Shown: positions 25,482-34,537, numbered from the stretch's first letter. The stretch is DNA of 35,940 nt from Lysobacteraceae bacterium (GCA_013823855.1 PNMW01000043.1:1-35940); one strand, 5' to 3'. The notes: generated from the sequence alone by a model not told the origin. Numbers and translations: made by a program.

Positions 25482-26363
25482 TCAGACCTCGGTCGGCGCT
25501 TCGACCGGCGGCGGCTGGCGGCGCGGCAGCAGGGTGATCAGGCAGGAGCCGATCACCAGGCTGATGCCGAGCAGCGACCACAGGTCCGGCGCTTCGCCCC
25601 ACAGCGCCCAGCCGAGGCCGCCGGCGAAGATCACCGAGGTGTAGGTGAACGGGCCGATGTAGGACGCCGTCGCGACCGAATAGGCGCGGGTCAGCAGGAA
25701 TTGCCCGGCGGTGGCAAAGGCGCCGACCCCCAGCAGCCACAGCCAGCCGGGCAGATCCGGGGTCTGCCAGACCCAGGGCAAAGGCACGGCCGAGGCCACG
25801 CTCGACAGCAGCAGGAAATAGAAGACGATCCGCGACGCCGGCTCGGTATCGCTGATCCGCCGGATGCCGATCATCGCGGCGGCGGCGCTGATGCCGGAGG
25901 TGGCGCCGATCAGCGCCGCGATGCTGGTCAGGCCTTCGCCGCCGGGCTTGACGATCAGGGTGATGCCGGCCAGTCCGATCAGGGCCGCCGGCAGCGCCGT
26001 CGGCGGCGGTTTTTCGCCGAGCCAGAGCCAGCCGATGAACGGCGCGAACAGCGGCATCGTGTAGGTCAGCAGCACCGCTTCGGCGAGCGGCAGGTGGCCG
26101 AGCGCATGGAAGTAGCCATACATCGAGATCAGGCCGAAGCCGGCGCGCCACAGATGGCCGCCGAAGCGTTGCGTCGTCACCAGGGCGCGGCCGCCGCTGA
26201 CCAGCCACGGCGCCAGCAGCACCAGGCCGATCGCCGCGCGGAAGAACACGATCACCGGGCCCGGAACCGACCCCGACGCGCCCTTGATGCAGGTGGCGCC
26301 GAGTGCCATCGCCGCGGCGGCCGAAAGAGCGTAGATCGCGCCGCGGCGCAGGTCGTCGGACAT
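25482..26363 (-). CDS. EamA/DMT family transporter
   Basis: A 293-residue inner-membrane protein with about ten hydrophobic helices in two EamA repeats (about residues 8-140 and 150-285). The first half has [26 protein letters not shown] and the second [25 protein letters not shown] (shown in part), the paired end-of-repeat signature of drug/metabolite exporters such as RhaT/YdcZ relatives. The transported compound is unknown; proteins of this group export amino acids, purines or metabolites. It is 71 bases upstream of uvrB on the same strand and divergent from the signalling operon at 26599. Confidence 0.92.
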   Translation of the reverse strand: MSDDLRRGAIYALSAAAAMALGATCIKGASGSVPGPVIVFFRAAIGLVLLAPWLVSGGRALVTTQRFGGHLWRAGFGLISMYGYFHALGHLPLAEAVLLTYTMPLFAPFIGWLWLGEKPPPTALPAALIGLAGITLIVKPGGEGLTSIAALIGATSGISAAAAMIGIRRISDTEPASRIVFYFLLLSSVASAVPLPWVWQTPDLPGWLWLLGVGAFATAGQFLLTRAYSVATASYIGPFTYTSVIFAGGLGWALWGEAPDLWSLLGISLVIGSCLITLLPRRQPPPVEAPTEV

Positions 26364-26598
26364 CGCGATTCAGGAAGGGCGGACGGGGCGCGGCAGTCTA
26401 TCGGCTGGGTCATGGCCCTGCGCGATGCGTCGCCCGCGTCGCGCTGCCGTCTGTCCGAACCCCGCCGCCACCGGTATGAAATGTCGCCGCGCCATCGGTC
26501 TCGCCATTACATTGCCGGATCATCCACAGACCCGGCGCCGCCCGAGCTTCCAACATGCCGAATCCATGCCTGCCGACCGGTCGCCACGGAGCGACCCG

Positions 26599-27102
26599 AT
26601 GATCAATCCCGACACCGGCGGCGCTGCGGGAAAGTCCGTGGCCGGCGCGGCGCGCGCGGCCGTGATCCTGCTGGTCGAGGATTCGATTGCCGATGTCCGG
26701 CTGATGCAGGAAGTGCTGCGCGAAACCGGCCTGCCGCACGAACTGCTGATCGCCGGCGACGGCGAGAAGGCGCTGCGCGCGATCCGTCGCGAAGGCGAGT
26801 ACGCCGACGCGCGGATGCCGGACATCGTTCTGCTCGACCTCAACCTGCCGGGCATCGACGGCCGCGAAGTGCTGCGCACCATCAAGAGCGATCCGGCGCT
26901 GCGCCGGACGCCGGTGCTGGTGCTGTCGACCTCGACGGCCGAAAGCGACATCACCGCCAGCTACGACGCCCACGCCAATTGCTACCTGTCGAAGCCGGTC
27001 GATCTGGGCGACTTTTTCCGGCTGGCCGAGGCATTGCGCGATTTCTGGCTGCGGCTGGTGATCCTGCCGCCGAGGGCCGACGCCGACGGTGGTCGGACGT
27101 GA
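26599..27102 (+). CDS. Single-domain response regulator (Rcp1-like)
   Basis: A 167-residue stand-alone receiver. VILLVEDSIADVRLMQE supplies the acidic pair (Glu27, Asp28), PDIVLLDLNLPG the phospho-acceptor Asp80, VLVLSTST the switch Ser/Thr and CYLSKPVDL Lys132. The C-terminal DLGDFFRLAEALRDFWL is the ending of Rcp1/CphR-type regulators that partner phytochrome-like kinases. No output domain is present, so it passes phosphate on or acts by protein contact. GGAG at 26588-26591 supports the ATG at 26599; ATG 26566 is a weaker alternative. Its stop overlaps the GTG start of the next gene (GTGA). The kinase partner is probably the gene at 28805. Confidence 0.93.
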   Translation: MINPDTGGAAGKSVAGAARAAVILLVEDSIADVRLMQEVLRETGLPHELLIAGDGEKALRAIRREGEYADARMPDIVLLDLNLPGIDGREVLRTIKSDPALRRTPVLVLSTSTAESDITASYDAHANCYLSKPVDLGDFFRLAEALRDFWLRLVILPPRADADGGRT

Positions 27103-28799
27103 GTGCGGCCGGCCCGCTCCCGGACGGCAGCGACCTGTCGACGACACCGCTGCGTCTGGAACCGCTGGCGCTGCTGCTGATCGAGGATTCGCCCGCCGAT
27201 TCCCGGCTGCTGCAGGAACATCTGCGCGAGCCGATCCAGCGCGGTGAAGTGATGCTGCAGGTGGTGCGGCGCCTGTCCGATGCAGTGACTGCGCTGCGCC
27301 GGATGGAGTACTCCTGCGTGCTGGTCGATCTCGGCCTGCCCGACGGTCATGGCATCGGCTCGCTCGGCGCGCTGCGCAAGGTCGACCCGGATGTCGCGAT
27401 GATCGTGCTGACCGGCCATGACAGCGATGATCTGGCGCAGCAGATCATGGACCTCGGCGTGCAGGACTATCTGGTCAAGGGGCGCGACGACGCCGGCCTG
27501 CTGCTGCGCCGGATTCGCTTCGCCGTCCAGCAACACTGCCGGCAGGCGCGCGGCGGCAGCGAGCAGCCGGATTCGTTCGCCAGCCTCAGCCGCGACGCGC
27601 TCAGTGGCTTGCCGAGCCGCGCACTGTTCGAGGATCGTGCCGCCTGCGCGCTGGCCCAGGCCGAATCCAGCGGCACCGGCGTCGCGGTCCTGTCGATCGG
27701 TGTGGACGGTTTGCCTGAAGACGCTGACGACTTGTTGCGCAAGATCGCGACGGCGATCGCTGGCGGCCTGCGCAAGTCCGACACCGTGGCGACGCTGGCG
27801 CGCGGCGAGTTTGCCGTGCTGCTGGCGCCGACCGACGCACGCTTCGACGCGGTGGCCGTGGCTCGACGGCTGGACGAGACGCTGCGGGCCATCGACGACG
27901 ATGGCATCGCATTGCTGCCCCATATCGGCGTCGCCCGTCATCCTCGCGATGGCCTGAGCGCGGTTGCATTGCAGGAGCACGCCGAGCAGGCGATGTTCCG
28001 CGCCCAGCGCGCCGGTGGCGGCGTCTGCCTGTATCAGGATGAAGCGCTGGCGGCGATGGACGAGGTCTGGACCGGGACGCCGCTGCATCGACTCGAACTT
28101 CGCTATCAACCCTGGTTCGACGTTCGGCGGGCGAGACCGGTCGGCGTCGAGGCTCAATGGTCGAGCGATGACCAGACGGTCTGGCGCCAGGCTGGCCCGG
28201 TGCTGCGGCGCGAGGCCGGTCTTGCGATGATCGGCGCGGCGCTGACGCAGCTTCAAGGCTGGCGTGCCTCCGGGGCCAGTGTTCCGGCACTCGCCGTGGT
28301 GGTCGACGCGGCCTTGCTCGACGAGCCGGAACTGGACGCGTTCCTCGATCAGGAAGTGCTGAGATGTGGTCTGCAGCCGCAGGATCTGCGGCTGCTGATC
28401 GGCGCCGAGACGCTGGTCGCGGTTTCGCCGGAGCGGCTGGTCTCGCTTCGCCAGCTGCGCGATCGTGGCTTCGGGATCACGCTGGATGACTTCCTGGTGA
28501 GCTCCGACAGCCTTGGCGCGCTGACCCTGATCGCGCTCGATGCCGTCCGGCTCGGCACGCAGACGTCGGCGACGACTGCGGGCGACCGGGCCGATGGCAG
28601 CCTGCGTCGCGCCGTGCTTGCCGCGATCGGCGCCGCCGGCAGCCTGAGCCTCGATCTGATTGCCGCCGGCGTCGACCAGCCGGCGGATCGCGAGCGGCTG
28701 GCCGCCGCCGGGGTTCGCTACCTTCAGGGCCAAGCCCTGTGCCCGCCGTCGAGCGGCGCCGAACTGCTGCGGCTGTGGCAGTCGGCGTGCGCGGCCTGA
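27099..28799 (+). CDS. REC protein with degenerate GGDEF and EAL domains
   Basis: A 566-residue three-domain protein starting at GTG 27099, overlapping the preceding stop. Residues ~22-145 form a receiver with IEDSPADSR and LVDLGLPDG (Asp77) and a Lys in DYLVKG. Residues ~170-315 follow the GGDEF fold, but the active loop is ARGEFAVLL instead of GGDEF/GGEEF. Residues ~325-560 follow the EAL fold, with EAL changed to VEAQW, ELTES to LIGAET, DDFGTG to DDFLVS and QGY to QGQAL. Metal-binding and catalytic residues for c-di-GMP synthesis or hydrolysis are therefore largely lost. It probably acts as a c-di-GMP or partner-binding effector rather than an enzyme. The open frame extends far upstream only as a shadow. 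Confidence 0.88.
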   Translation: MSAAGPLPDGSDLSTTPLRLEPLALLLIEDSPADSRLLQEHLREPIQRGEVMLQVVRRLSDAVTALRRMEYSCVLVDLGLPDGHGIGSLGALRKVDPDVAMIVLTGHDSDDLAQQIMDLGVQDYLVKGRDDAGLLLRRIRFAVQQHCRQARGGSEQPDSFASLSRDALSGLPSRALFEDRAACALAQAESSGTGVAVLSIGVDGLPEDADDLLRKIATAIAGGLRKSDTVATLARGEFAVLLAPTDARFDAVAVARRLDETLRAIDDDGIALLPHIGVARHPRDGLSAVALQEHAEQAMFRAQRAGGGVCLYQDEALAAMDEVWTGTPLHRLELRYQPWFDVRRARPVGVEAQWSSDDQTVWRQAGPVLRREAGLAMIGAALTQLQGWRASGASVPALAVVVDAALLDEPELDAFLDQEVLRCGLQPQDLRLLIGAETLVAVSPERLVSLRQLRDRGFGITLDDFLVSSDSLGALTLIALDAVRLGTQTSATTAGDRADGSLRRAVLAAIGAAGSLSLDLIAAGVDQPADRERLAAAGVRYLQGQALCPPSSGAELLRLWQSACAA

Positions 28800-28804
28800 G
28801 CCCC

Positions 28805-30001
28805 ATGTCCGGCAACCTGCTTTCCGGAGGCGGCGCGGGTCTGCTGCCACACGGTGTCTGCTTCCAGCTTCGGCCTGATCTGATCTGGCTGCACGTGGTG
28901 TCCGACGCGGTGATCGCCGTGTCGTACTTCGTGATTCCGGTGCTGCTGCTGTATTTCATCCACCGGCGCCGCCAGCCGCTGTCGTTCAACGGGGTGGTGG
29001 CGCTGTTCGCCGCCTTCATCGTGCTGTGCGGCCTGAGCCACGTGCTCGGGATCATCACTGTCTGGACGCCGATCTATTACCTGCAGGGCATCGAGAAAGC
29101 GATCACCGCTGCGGTGTCGCTGGCGACGGCGATCGCCATCGTGCCGCTGGTTCCCAGGCTGCTGGCGATGCGCTCGCCGGAGGAACTGGCGGAAGCCAAT
29201 CAGCGCCTGCGCGAGGAAATCACCTCGCGCGAGCTGGCCGAGGAAGAACTGCGTCGCTCGCTGGAAAAGATGAATCGCGCGGTCAAGGAACTGGAGCAGT
29301 TCGCGTACATCACCTCGCATGACCTGCAGGCTCCGTTGCGGACCATTTCGGGGTTTTCGCAACTGCTGACGCGGCGTCATCGCGACAAGCTCGACGGCGA
29401 TGCGCTGGAGTTTCTCGACTACATCGACAAGGGCGCACGGCAGATGCAGCAGCTGATCCAGGATCTGCTGGCGCTGTCCCGGGTCGGCCGCAGCGACGCC
29501 GCCGGCATCGAGCGCAAGCCGCTGGCCGAAACGCTGACCCGGACCATCAAAGGCCTGAAGGCGACGATCGACCGGACCGGCGCCGAAATCGCATTCGGCA
29601 CCCTGCCGGAAGTGGAAGCCAACCACGGCCTGCTGGTGCAACTGCTGCACAACCTGATCGACAACGCGATCAAGTTCCAGCGGCCCGGCGAGCGGCCGAA
29701 GATCCGCATCGACATCAGCCGCGACGGCGACTTCTGGGAGCTGAAGGTCGCCGACAACGGCATCGGCATCCCCCCGGACCAGCTCGATTCGGTGTTCGCG
29801 ATCTTCAAGCGGCTGCATGCGCCGGACGATTACGAAGGGACCGGCATCGGCCTCGCGATCTGCCGCAAGATCGCCGAGTACCACGGCGGCAGCATCCATG
29901 CGACCTCCGACGGCAGCGGTGCCCAGTTCCATCTGCGGCTGCCGGTGACGGTTCCGAAGCAGCGCCCGCCGACGGCGGTCGCCGACCTGCGCAGCATCTG
30001 A
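28805..30001 (+). CDS. Histidine kinase with ethylene-receptor-like sensor domain
   Basis: A 398-residue hybrid-free kinase. Three N-terminal helices (about residues 28-52, 63-86, 97-120) carry SDAVIAVSYFVIP and FIVLCGLSH. Asp34, Tyr41, Pro45, Cys75 and His79 match Asp25, Tyr32, Pro36, Cys65 and His69 of plant ETR1, including spacing D-7-Y-4-P and C-4-H. These bind Cu(I) and ethylene in ETR1. A coiled coil follows, then HisKA with FAYITSHDLQAPLR (His172) and the ATPase boxes LIDNAIKF, VADNGIGIP, EGTGIGLAI. The GTG at 28787 is an alternative start. It forms an operon with the two REC genes before it. It probably responds to ethylene or another small ligand through copper, which is inference. 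Confidence 0.93.
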   Translation: MSGNLLSGGGAGLLPHGVCFQLRPDLIWLHVVSDAVIAVSYFVIPVLLLYFIHRRRQPLSFNGVVALFAAFIVLCGLSHVLGIITVWTPIYYLQGIEKAITAAVSLATAIAIVPLVPRLLAMRSPEELAEANQRLREEITSRELAEEELRRSLEKMNRAVKELEQFAYITSHDLQAPLRTISGFSQLLTRRHRDKLDGDALEFLDYIDKGARQMQQLIQDLLALSRVGRSDAAGIERKPLAETLTRTIKGLKATIDRTGAEIAFGTLPEVEANHGLLVQLLHNLIDNAIKFQRPGERPKIRIDISRDGDFWELKVADNGIGIPPDQLDSVFAIFKRLHAPDDYEGTGIGLAICRKIAEYHGGSIHATSDGSGAQFHLRLPVTVPKQRPPTAVADLRSI

Positions 30002-30013
30002 ATCAGCAGCGGG

Positions 30014-30655
30014 CTAGCGAACCGGCCGCAGCACGAGGCGATCACCGCAGCGATTGCGCAGATCGACACCGCAGGCGCGTGAGGCGTAGCTGCGGTCGAG
30101 ACAGATGCGGACTTCCTGCAGATAGCGGCCCGAGCACTGCAGCACCAGCCCGTCCGGCCTGATCGCCGGGTTGGCAGCCAGCAGATCGCGGCGCAGTTCG
30201 CTGGCGGGCACGCTGAGGGTTTCCGGCAAGCGCTGATAGCGGTCGGGAATGCGGATCGCCCGGTAGCTGCGTTCCAGCGCCAGGAAATAGCCGTCGGCGC
30301 CGAGCCCGCTGCAACTGCCGTGCTTGCGCCACTCGTGAATGATCAGCCCCTTGCTCGGCATGATCGGCAGCAGCCGGTCGATCGTCGAATCCGCCACCCG
30401 TTCGCGGGTTTCGCAGTCCTGCGGCCAGCCACGCTCGTGCTGGGGCCACAGGCCGTGGGCGACGAAGGCATAGGGGCGGGCGCACTGCGGTTCATCAGTA
30501 CGCCGCGTGGTCGCGCAGTACTCCGGCGACCACGACAGGCTGAGCACGTAATAGTCGAAGACGCCGGCCGCACCGCGTGGCCGGTCGTCACGGGCGAGCG
30601 ACGACGTCGCCGTGAACAGCAGGAGCAGCGCAGCGATGACCGGCAGACGCTTCAT
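30014..30655 (-). CDS. Secreted ribonuclease T2 family protein
   Basis: A 213-residue protein. It starts with a clear Sec signal peptide (MKRLPVIAALLLLFTATSSLA, in part: VIAALLLLFTATSSLA), so it acts in the periplasm or outside. The two conserved active-site segments are FVAHGLWPQ (CAS I) and IHEWRKHGSC (CAS II), giving the catalytic histidines and Glu/Lys of RNase T2/RNase I, which cut single-stranded RNA to 3'-phosphates through 2',3'-cyclic intermediates. Several cysteines allow disulphides. It may serve nucleotide scavenging. It begins 20 bases after the ppsA stop on the same strand; the open frame upstream is a shadow of ppsA. Confidence 0.93.
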   Translation of the reverse strand: MKRLPVIAALLLLFTATSSLARDDRPRGAAGVFDYYVLSLSWSPEYCATTRRTDEPQCARPYAFVAHGLWPQHERGWPQDCETRERVADSTIDRLLPIMPSKGLIIHEWRKHGSCSGLGADGYFLALERSYRAIRIPDRYQRLPETLSVPASELRRDLLAANPAIRPDGLVLQCSGRYLQEVRICLDRSYASRACGVDLRNRCGDRLVLRPVR

Positions 30656-30675
30656 CGCCGCGTGCCGCCGCTGGA

Positions 30676-33048
30676 TCAGGCTTTCTGACCCGCCAGGAAC
30701 AGCCAGGTCTCGACCACGGTGTCGGGATTCAGGCTCATCGACTCGATGCCCTGATCGAGCAGCCACTTGGCCAGATCCGGGTGATCGCTGGGGCCCTGGC
30801 CGCAGATGCCGACGTACTTGTTGGCGCGTTTGCAGGCACTGATCGCCATGCCGAGCATCTTCTTGACCGCCGGGTCGCGCTCGTCGAAGCCGCCGGCCAC
30901 CAGGCCCGAATCGCGGTCCAGACCCAGGGTCAGCTGGGTCATGTCGTTGGAGCCGATCGAGAAGCCGTCGAAGTACTCGAGGAACTCGTCGGCCATCACC
31001 GCGTTCGACGGCAGCTCGCACATCATGATCAGCTTGAGCCCGTTGTCGCCGCGCTTCATGCCGTTGGCGGCGAGGATGTCGGACACGCCCCTGGCTTCGG
31101 CCAGCGTGCGCACGAACGGCACCATCACCTGCACGTTGGTCAGGCCCATCTCGTCGCGAACGTACTTCAGCGCCTTGCATTCGAGGTCGAAGCAGGGGCG
31201 GAAGTCCTTGGAGATGTAGCGCGAGGCGCCGCGGAAGCCGAGCATCGGATTCTCTTCGTGCGGCTCGTAGCGGCTGCCGGCGACCAGGTTCGCGTACTCG
31301 TTCGACTTGAAGTCGGACAGGCGGACGATCACCGGCTCCGGCGCGAAGGCCGCCGCGATCATCGCGATGCCCTCGGCCATGCGCATCCAGAAATAGTCGA
31401 TCGGCGACGGGTAGGCAGCGATCATCGGATCGATGATCCGGCGCAGGTCGGCCGGCTGCTTGTCGAGTTCCAGCAGTGCCTGCGGGTGGATGCCGATCTG
31501 GCGGTTGACGATGAATTCCAGGCGGGCGAGGCCGACGCCCTTGTGCGGCAGGCTGGCGAAGTCGAAGGCCTGCTCCGGCGTGCCGACGTTCATCATGATC
31601 TTGACCGGGATGTCCGGCATCTTGTCCAGCTCGATCTCGTCGACGGCGTAGTCGACGTGGCCTTCGTAGACGAAGCCGGTATCACCCTCGGCGCAGCTCA
31701 CGGTGACGTCGGTGCCGTCCTTCAGCACGCTGGTCGCGTTGCCGGTGCCGACCACGGCCGGAATGCCGAGCTCGCGGGCGATGATCGCCGCATGGCAGGT
31801 GCGGCCGCCGCGGTTGGTGACGATGGCGCTGGCGCGCTTCATCACCGGCTCCCAGTCGGGATCGGTCATGTCGGTGACCAGCACGTCGCCCGGCTGCACG
31901 CGCTCCATCTGCTCGATCGAGTTCAGGAAGCGGACGCGGCCGGCGCCGATCTTCTGGCCGATCGCGCGGCCCTCGATCAGCACCTTGCCCTTCGATTTCA
32001 GCTTGTAGCGGCGCAGGCGGCTGCCGCCGGCGCGTGACTGCACCGTTTCCGGGCGCGCCTGCAGGATGTACAGCTTGCCGTCGGTGCCATCGAGGCCCCA
32101 TTCGATGTCCATCGGCCGCTGGTAGTGCTTCTCGATGATCAGCGCCTGACGGGCCAGATCGGTGATCTGGGCATCGGTCAGCGAGAACTTGCGGCGATCG
32201 GCGTCGGCGACCGAGGTGAATTCCACCGCCTTGCCGCCGGCAGGGTCGGCGTAGACCATCTTCTTGGCCTTCTCGCCGAGGCCGCGCTTCAGGATCGCCG
32301 GGCGACCGGCGGCCAGTGCCGGCTTGTAGACGTAGAACTCGTCCGGATTCACCGCACCCTGCACGACGGCTTCGCCGAGGCCGTAGCTGGAGGTGATGAA
32401 CACGGCATCGCGGAAGCCGGATTCGGTGTCCATCGTGAACATCACGCCCGAGGAACCGACGTCGGAACGGACCATGCGCTGCACGCCGGCCGACAGCGCG
32501 ACCTTCGAGTGATCGAAGTTCTTGTGCACCCGGTAGGCGATCGCGCGGTCGTTGAACAGGCTGGCGAACACTTCCTTCATCTTGGCCAGCACGTCGTCGA
32601 TGCCGCGGACGTTCAGGAAGGTTTCCTGCTGGCCGGCGAACGAGGCGTCCGGCAGATCCTCGGCGGTGGCCGAGGAACGCACGGCGACCGAGATCTCGAC
32701 GCCGGCTTCGGCCAGCAGCTGGTCGTAGGCGGTGCGGATTTCCGCTTCCAGCGCTTTCGGGAACGGCGCCTTCATCACCGCTTCGCGAATGCTCTTGCCG
32801 ACCTTCGCGAGCTTGACGACGTCGTCGACGTCGAGATCGTCGAGCTGGGCGTTGATCCGGTCCGACAGCCCTTCATGGGCGAGGAATTCCCGGTAGGCCT
32901 CGGCGGTGGTCGCGAAGCCGTCGGGCACCGACACTCCGAGCTTGGTCAGGTGCTGGATCATCTCGCCGAGCGAGGAGTTCTTGCCGCCGACGAGTTCCAC
33001 GTCGTGCATGCCCAGCTGCTTGAACCACAGTACCGTCGGTGTCGCCAT
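30676..33048 (-). CDS. ppsA: Phosphoenolpyruvate synthase
   Basis: A 790-residue enzyme of full length that makes PEP from pyruvate and ATP for gluconeogenesis. [13 protein letters not shown] opens the ATP-binding N-domain. [21 protein letters not shown] carries the swivelling phospho-histidine (shown in part: [12 protein letters not shown]). The C-terminal PEP/pyruvate barrel has [14 protein letters not shown] and [10 protein letters not shown]. The gene is followed by RNase T2 and preceded on the same strand by an SMR transporter gene. Its regulator ppsR lies divergent at 33448, the common PpsA-PpsR arrangement. Confidence 0.98.
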   Translation of the reverse strand: MATPTVLWFKQLGMHDVELVGGKNSSLGEMIQHLTKLGVSVPDGFATTAEAYREFLAHEGLSDRINAQLDDLDVDDVVKLAKVGKSIREAVMKAPFPKALEAEIRTAYDQLLAEAGVEISVAVRSSATAEDLPDASFAGQQETFLNVRGIDDVLAKMKEVFASLFNDRAIAYRVHKNFDHSKVALSAGVQRMVRSDVGSSGVMFTMDTESGFRDAVFITSSYGLGEAVVQGAVNPDEFYVYKPALAAGRPAILKRGLGEKAKKMVYADPAGGKAVEFTSVADADRRKFSLTDAQITDLARQALIIEKHYQRPMDIEWGLDGTDGKLYILQARPETVQSRAGGSRLRRYKLKSKGKVLIEGRAIGQKIGAGRVRFLNSIEQMERVQPGDVLVTDMTDPDWEPVMKRASAIVTNRGGRTCHAAIIARELGIPAVVGTGNATSVLKDGTDVTVSCAEGDTGFVYEGHVDYAVDEIELDKMPDIPVKIMMNVGTPEQAFDFASLPHKGVGLARLEFIVNRQIGIHPQALLELDKQPADLRRIIDPMIAAYPSPIDYFWMRMAEGIAMIAAAFAPEPVIVRLSDFKSNEYANLVAGSRYEPHEENPMLGFRGASRYISKDFRPCFDLECKALKYVRDEMGLTNVQVMVPFVRTLAEARGVSDILAANGMKRGDNGLKLIMMCELPSNAVMADEFLEYFDGFSIGSNDMTQLTLGLDRDSGLVAGGFDERDPAVKKMLGMAISACKRANKYVGICGQGPSDHPDLAKWLLDQGIESMSLNPDTVVETWLFLAGQKA

Positions 33049-33087
33049 GAACTCGGATTCCTGCTTGAGGGAGAGCGAAAAGGGCGC

Positions 33088-33408
33088 TCAGGATACCAAC
33101 TTGAGACCGATGATCGAGACGATCAGGAGGCTCAGGAAGAAGACCTGCAGCACGTTGAGGGTCTCGCCGAAGTACATCACCCCGACGAGCGCCGTGCCGG
33201 CGGCCCCGATTCCGGTCCAGACGGCATAAGCCGTGCCAAGGGAGATGCCGCGCATCGCCAGATTGAGCAGAAAAAAACTGCCCAGCGCGAAGGCACCGAA
33301 AACGAGGATATATTTCGGCCGCTCCAGCGAGAAACCATTCGACAGCTTCAGCGCGGTCGTGAAGCCGATCTCCAGCAGGCCGGCGAAAATCAGATAAATC
33401 CAGGACAT
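33088..33408 (-). CDS. Small multidrug resistance family transporter (SugE/Gdx subtype)
   Basis: A 106-residue membrane protein with four helices, the SMR length. LLEIGFTTALKLSNGFS provides the essential membrane Glu13, and GTAYAVWTGIGAAGTA is the helix-3 signature of the SugE/Gdx subtype, which exports guanidinium ions, rather than EmrE-type drug pumps (AIWSGVG). It functions as an antiparallel dimer driven by protons. It lies 39 bases from the divergent ppsR start and 39 bases upstream of ppsA, an unusual insertion in this pair. No guanidine riboswitch was recognised upstream, where space is too short for one. Confidence 0.9.
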   Translation of the reverse strand: MSWIYLIFAGLLEIGFTTALKLSNGFSLERPKYILVFGAFALGSFFLLNLAMRGISLGTAYAVWTGIGAAGTALVGVMYFGETLNVLQVFFLSLLIVSIIGLKLVS

Positions 33409-33447
33409 GGCAAGGAAAAGGGCGTCGGGAATTGAGGGGGCTGGCGC

Positions 33448-34269
33448 GTGAATCTACCCGCGCAGCGCATCGTGTTCTTCGTGTCGGACGGCACCGGCAT
33501 CACCGCCGAGACGCTCGGCAGCACCCTGCTGACCCAGTTCGAGGGGGTCGAATTCAGGAAGGTCACCTTGCCGTTCATCAACTCGACGGACAAGGCCCGG
33601 GTGACCGTGAACTATATCAACCACGTTTCGGCCACGGAAACGCGCCGGCCGATCGTGTTCTCGACCACGGTCAACGAGGAAGTCCGCTCGATCCTGCGCA
33701 CCGCGAACGCGCAGTTCCTCGACCTGTTCGACACCTTCATCGCGCCTATCGAGGCCGAGCTTGGCATCAAGTCGACGCACGCCCAGGGCCGCGCCCACGG
33801 CATGAGCGACCACGGCCGCTACAACGCGCGCATCGACGCGATGAACTTCTCGATGGAGCACGACGACGGCCAGAGCGTCCGCGACCTGAGCCGCGCCGAT
33901 GTGATCCTGATCGCGCCGTCGCGCTGTGGAAAGACGCCGACCACCCTCTACCTGGCGCTGCAGCACGCGGTGTTCGCGACCAACTTCCCGCTGACCGAGG
34001 ACGACCTCGAGAACCTCAAGCTGCCACGCGCGCTGCGCGGCTTCGAGAACAAGCTGTTCGGCCTGACCTCCGATCCGGAGCGTCTGCAGCAGGTCCGCAG
34101 CGAACGCCGGCCGGGTTCGAAGTACGCCTCGCTGGCGCAGTGCGCCTACGAGCTGCGGCAGGCCGAGCAGCTCTACCGGCGCAACAACATCCCGCACCTG
34201 AACTCCGCCAACATGTCGATCGAGGAGATCGCCGCGATGGTGATGCAGGAAAAAGGGCTCAGGCGTTAG
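33448..34269 (+). CDS. ppsR: PEP synthase regulatory protein (bifunctional kinase/phosphorylase)
   Basis: A 273-residue DUF299 protein starting at GTG 33448 with GAGGGGG just upstream. RIVFFVSDGTGITAETLG is the conserved opening (in part: VFFVSDGTGITAETL), and IAPSRCGKTPTTLYL is the P-loop. PpsR uses ADP to phosphorylate PEP synthase and inactivate it, and uses phosphate to reactivate it. Its gene is divergent to ppsA, with a transporter gene between. The TAG stop is built from the boundary of a 271-bp palindromic element that follows directly, and the protein ends normally (GLRR). Confidence 0.98.
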   Translation: MNLPAQRIVFFVSDGTGITAETLGSTLLTQFEGVEFRKVTLPFINSTDKARVTVNYINHVSATETRRPIVFSTTVNEEVRSILRTANAQFLDLFDTFIAPIEAELGIKSTHAQGRAHGMSDHGRYNARIDAMNFSMEHDDGQSVRDLSRADVILIAPSRCGKTPTTLYLALQHAVFATNFPLTEDDLENLKLPRALRGFENKLFGLTSDPERLQQVRSERRPGSKYASLAQCAYELRQAEQLYRRNNIPHLNSANMSIEEIAAMVMQEKGLRR

Positions 34270-34537
34270 GTCCTGTCATCAGTTGCTGCGGCCGCTGCGG
34301 CGGAGGTCGTTTTTGCCCAGTGCAACTCGATCGGAGCGGCCAATGGTTGTTCCATTGGCGCGACGAGAGAGGCAGCAATGGGCAAAAACGGCCCCGCCCC
34401 TTCGGGTTGCGGCCAAAAAGCCGCCGGACTTCGTTGCGAACCTTGGCCATAGGGTGGCTATGGCCTGCGGTTCGCGCCTCGCCCGGCGGCTTTTTGACCG
34501 GCAACGCAGCGGCCACAGCAACTGATGACAGGCCCTA
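34267..34537. mobile_element. MITE-like multi-hairpin element with 33-bp inverted ends and TA flanks
   Basis: The left arm (34267-34299) and right arm (34505-34537) are inverted repeats of 33 bases with two mismatches, both beginning TAGG and containing CCTGTCATCAGTTGCTG. Inside are two further arms. Arm A pairs GTTTTTGCCCA (34309-34319) with 34379-34389 and contains GCCAATGG/CCATTGGC (34339-34359). Arm B pairs 34414-34427 with 34483-34496 (14 bp), then GCGAACC/GGTTCGC, then GGCCATAG/CTATGGCC (34445-34465). The whole folds like a cloverleaf. No transposase gene fits. TA at both ends is the target duplication of IS630/Tc1-mariner type elements, so a non-autonomous derivative is likely. It could also act as a terminator or RNA structure. 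Confidence 0.75.

Noticed and set aside
23608..25644. 678-aa open frame on the + strand
   Set aside because: It lies antisense to uvrB, which has all helicase motifs. The product is rich in Arg, Asp, Val and His with no motif, typical of shadows in high-GC DNA.
25467..27098. Upstream extension of the REC-GGDEF-EAL frame
   Set aside because: The frame is open through the antisense of the EamA gene and through the response-regulator gene. Similarity to receivers begins only after GTG 27099.
26982..28850. 622-aa open frame on the minus strand
   Set aside because: Antisense to the REC-GGDEF-EAL gene and the end of the response regulator; Gln/Arg-rich composition and no domain.
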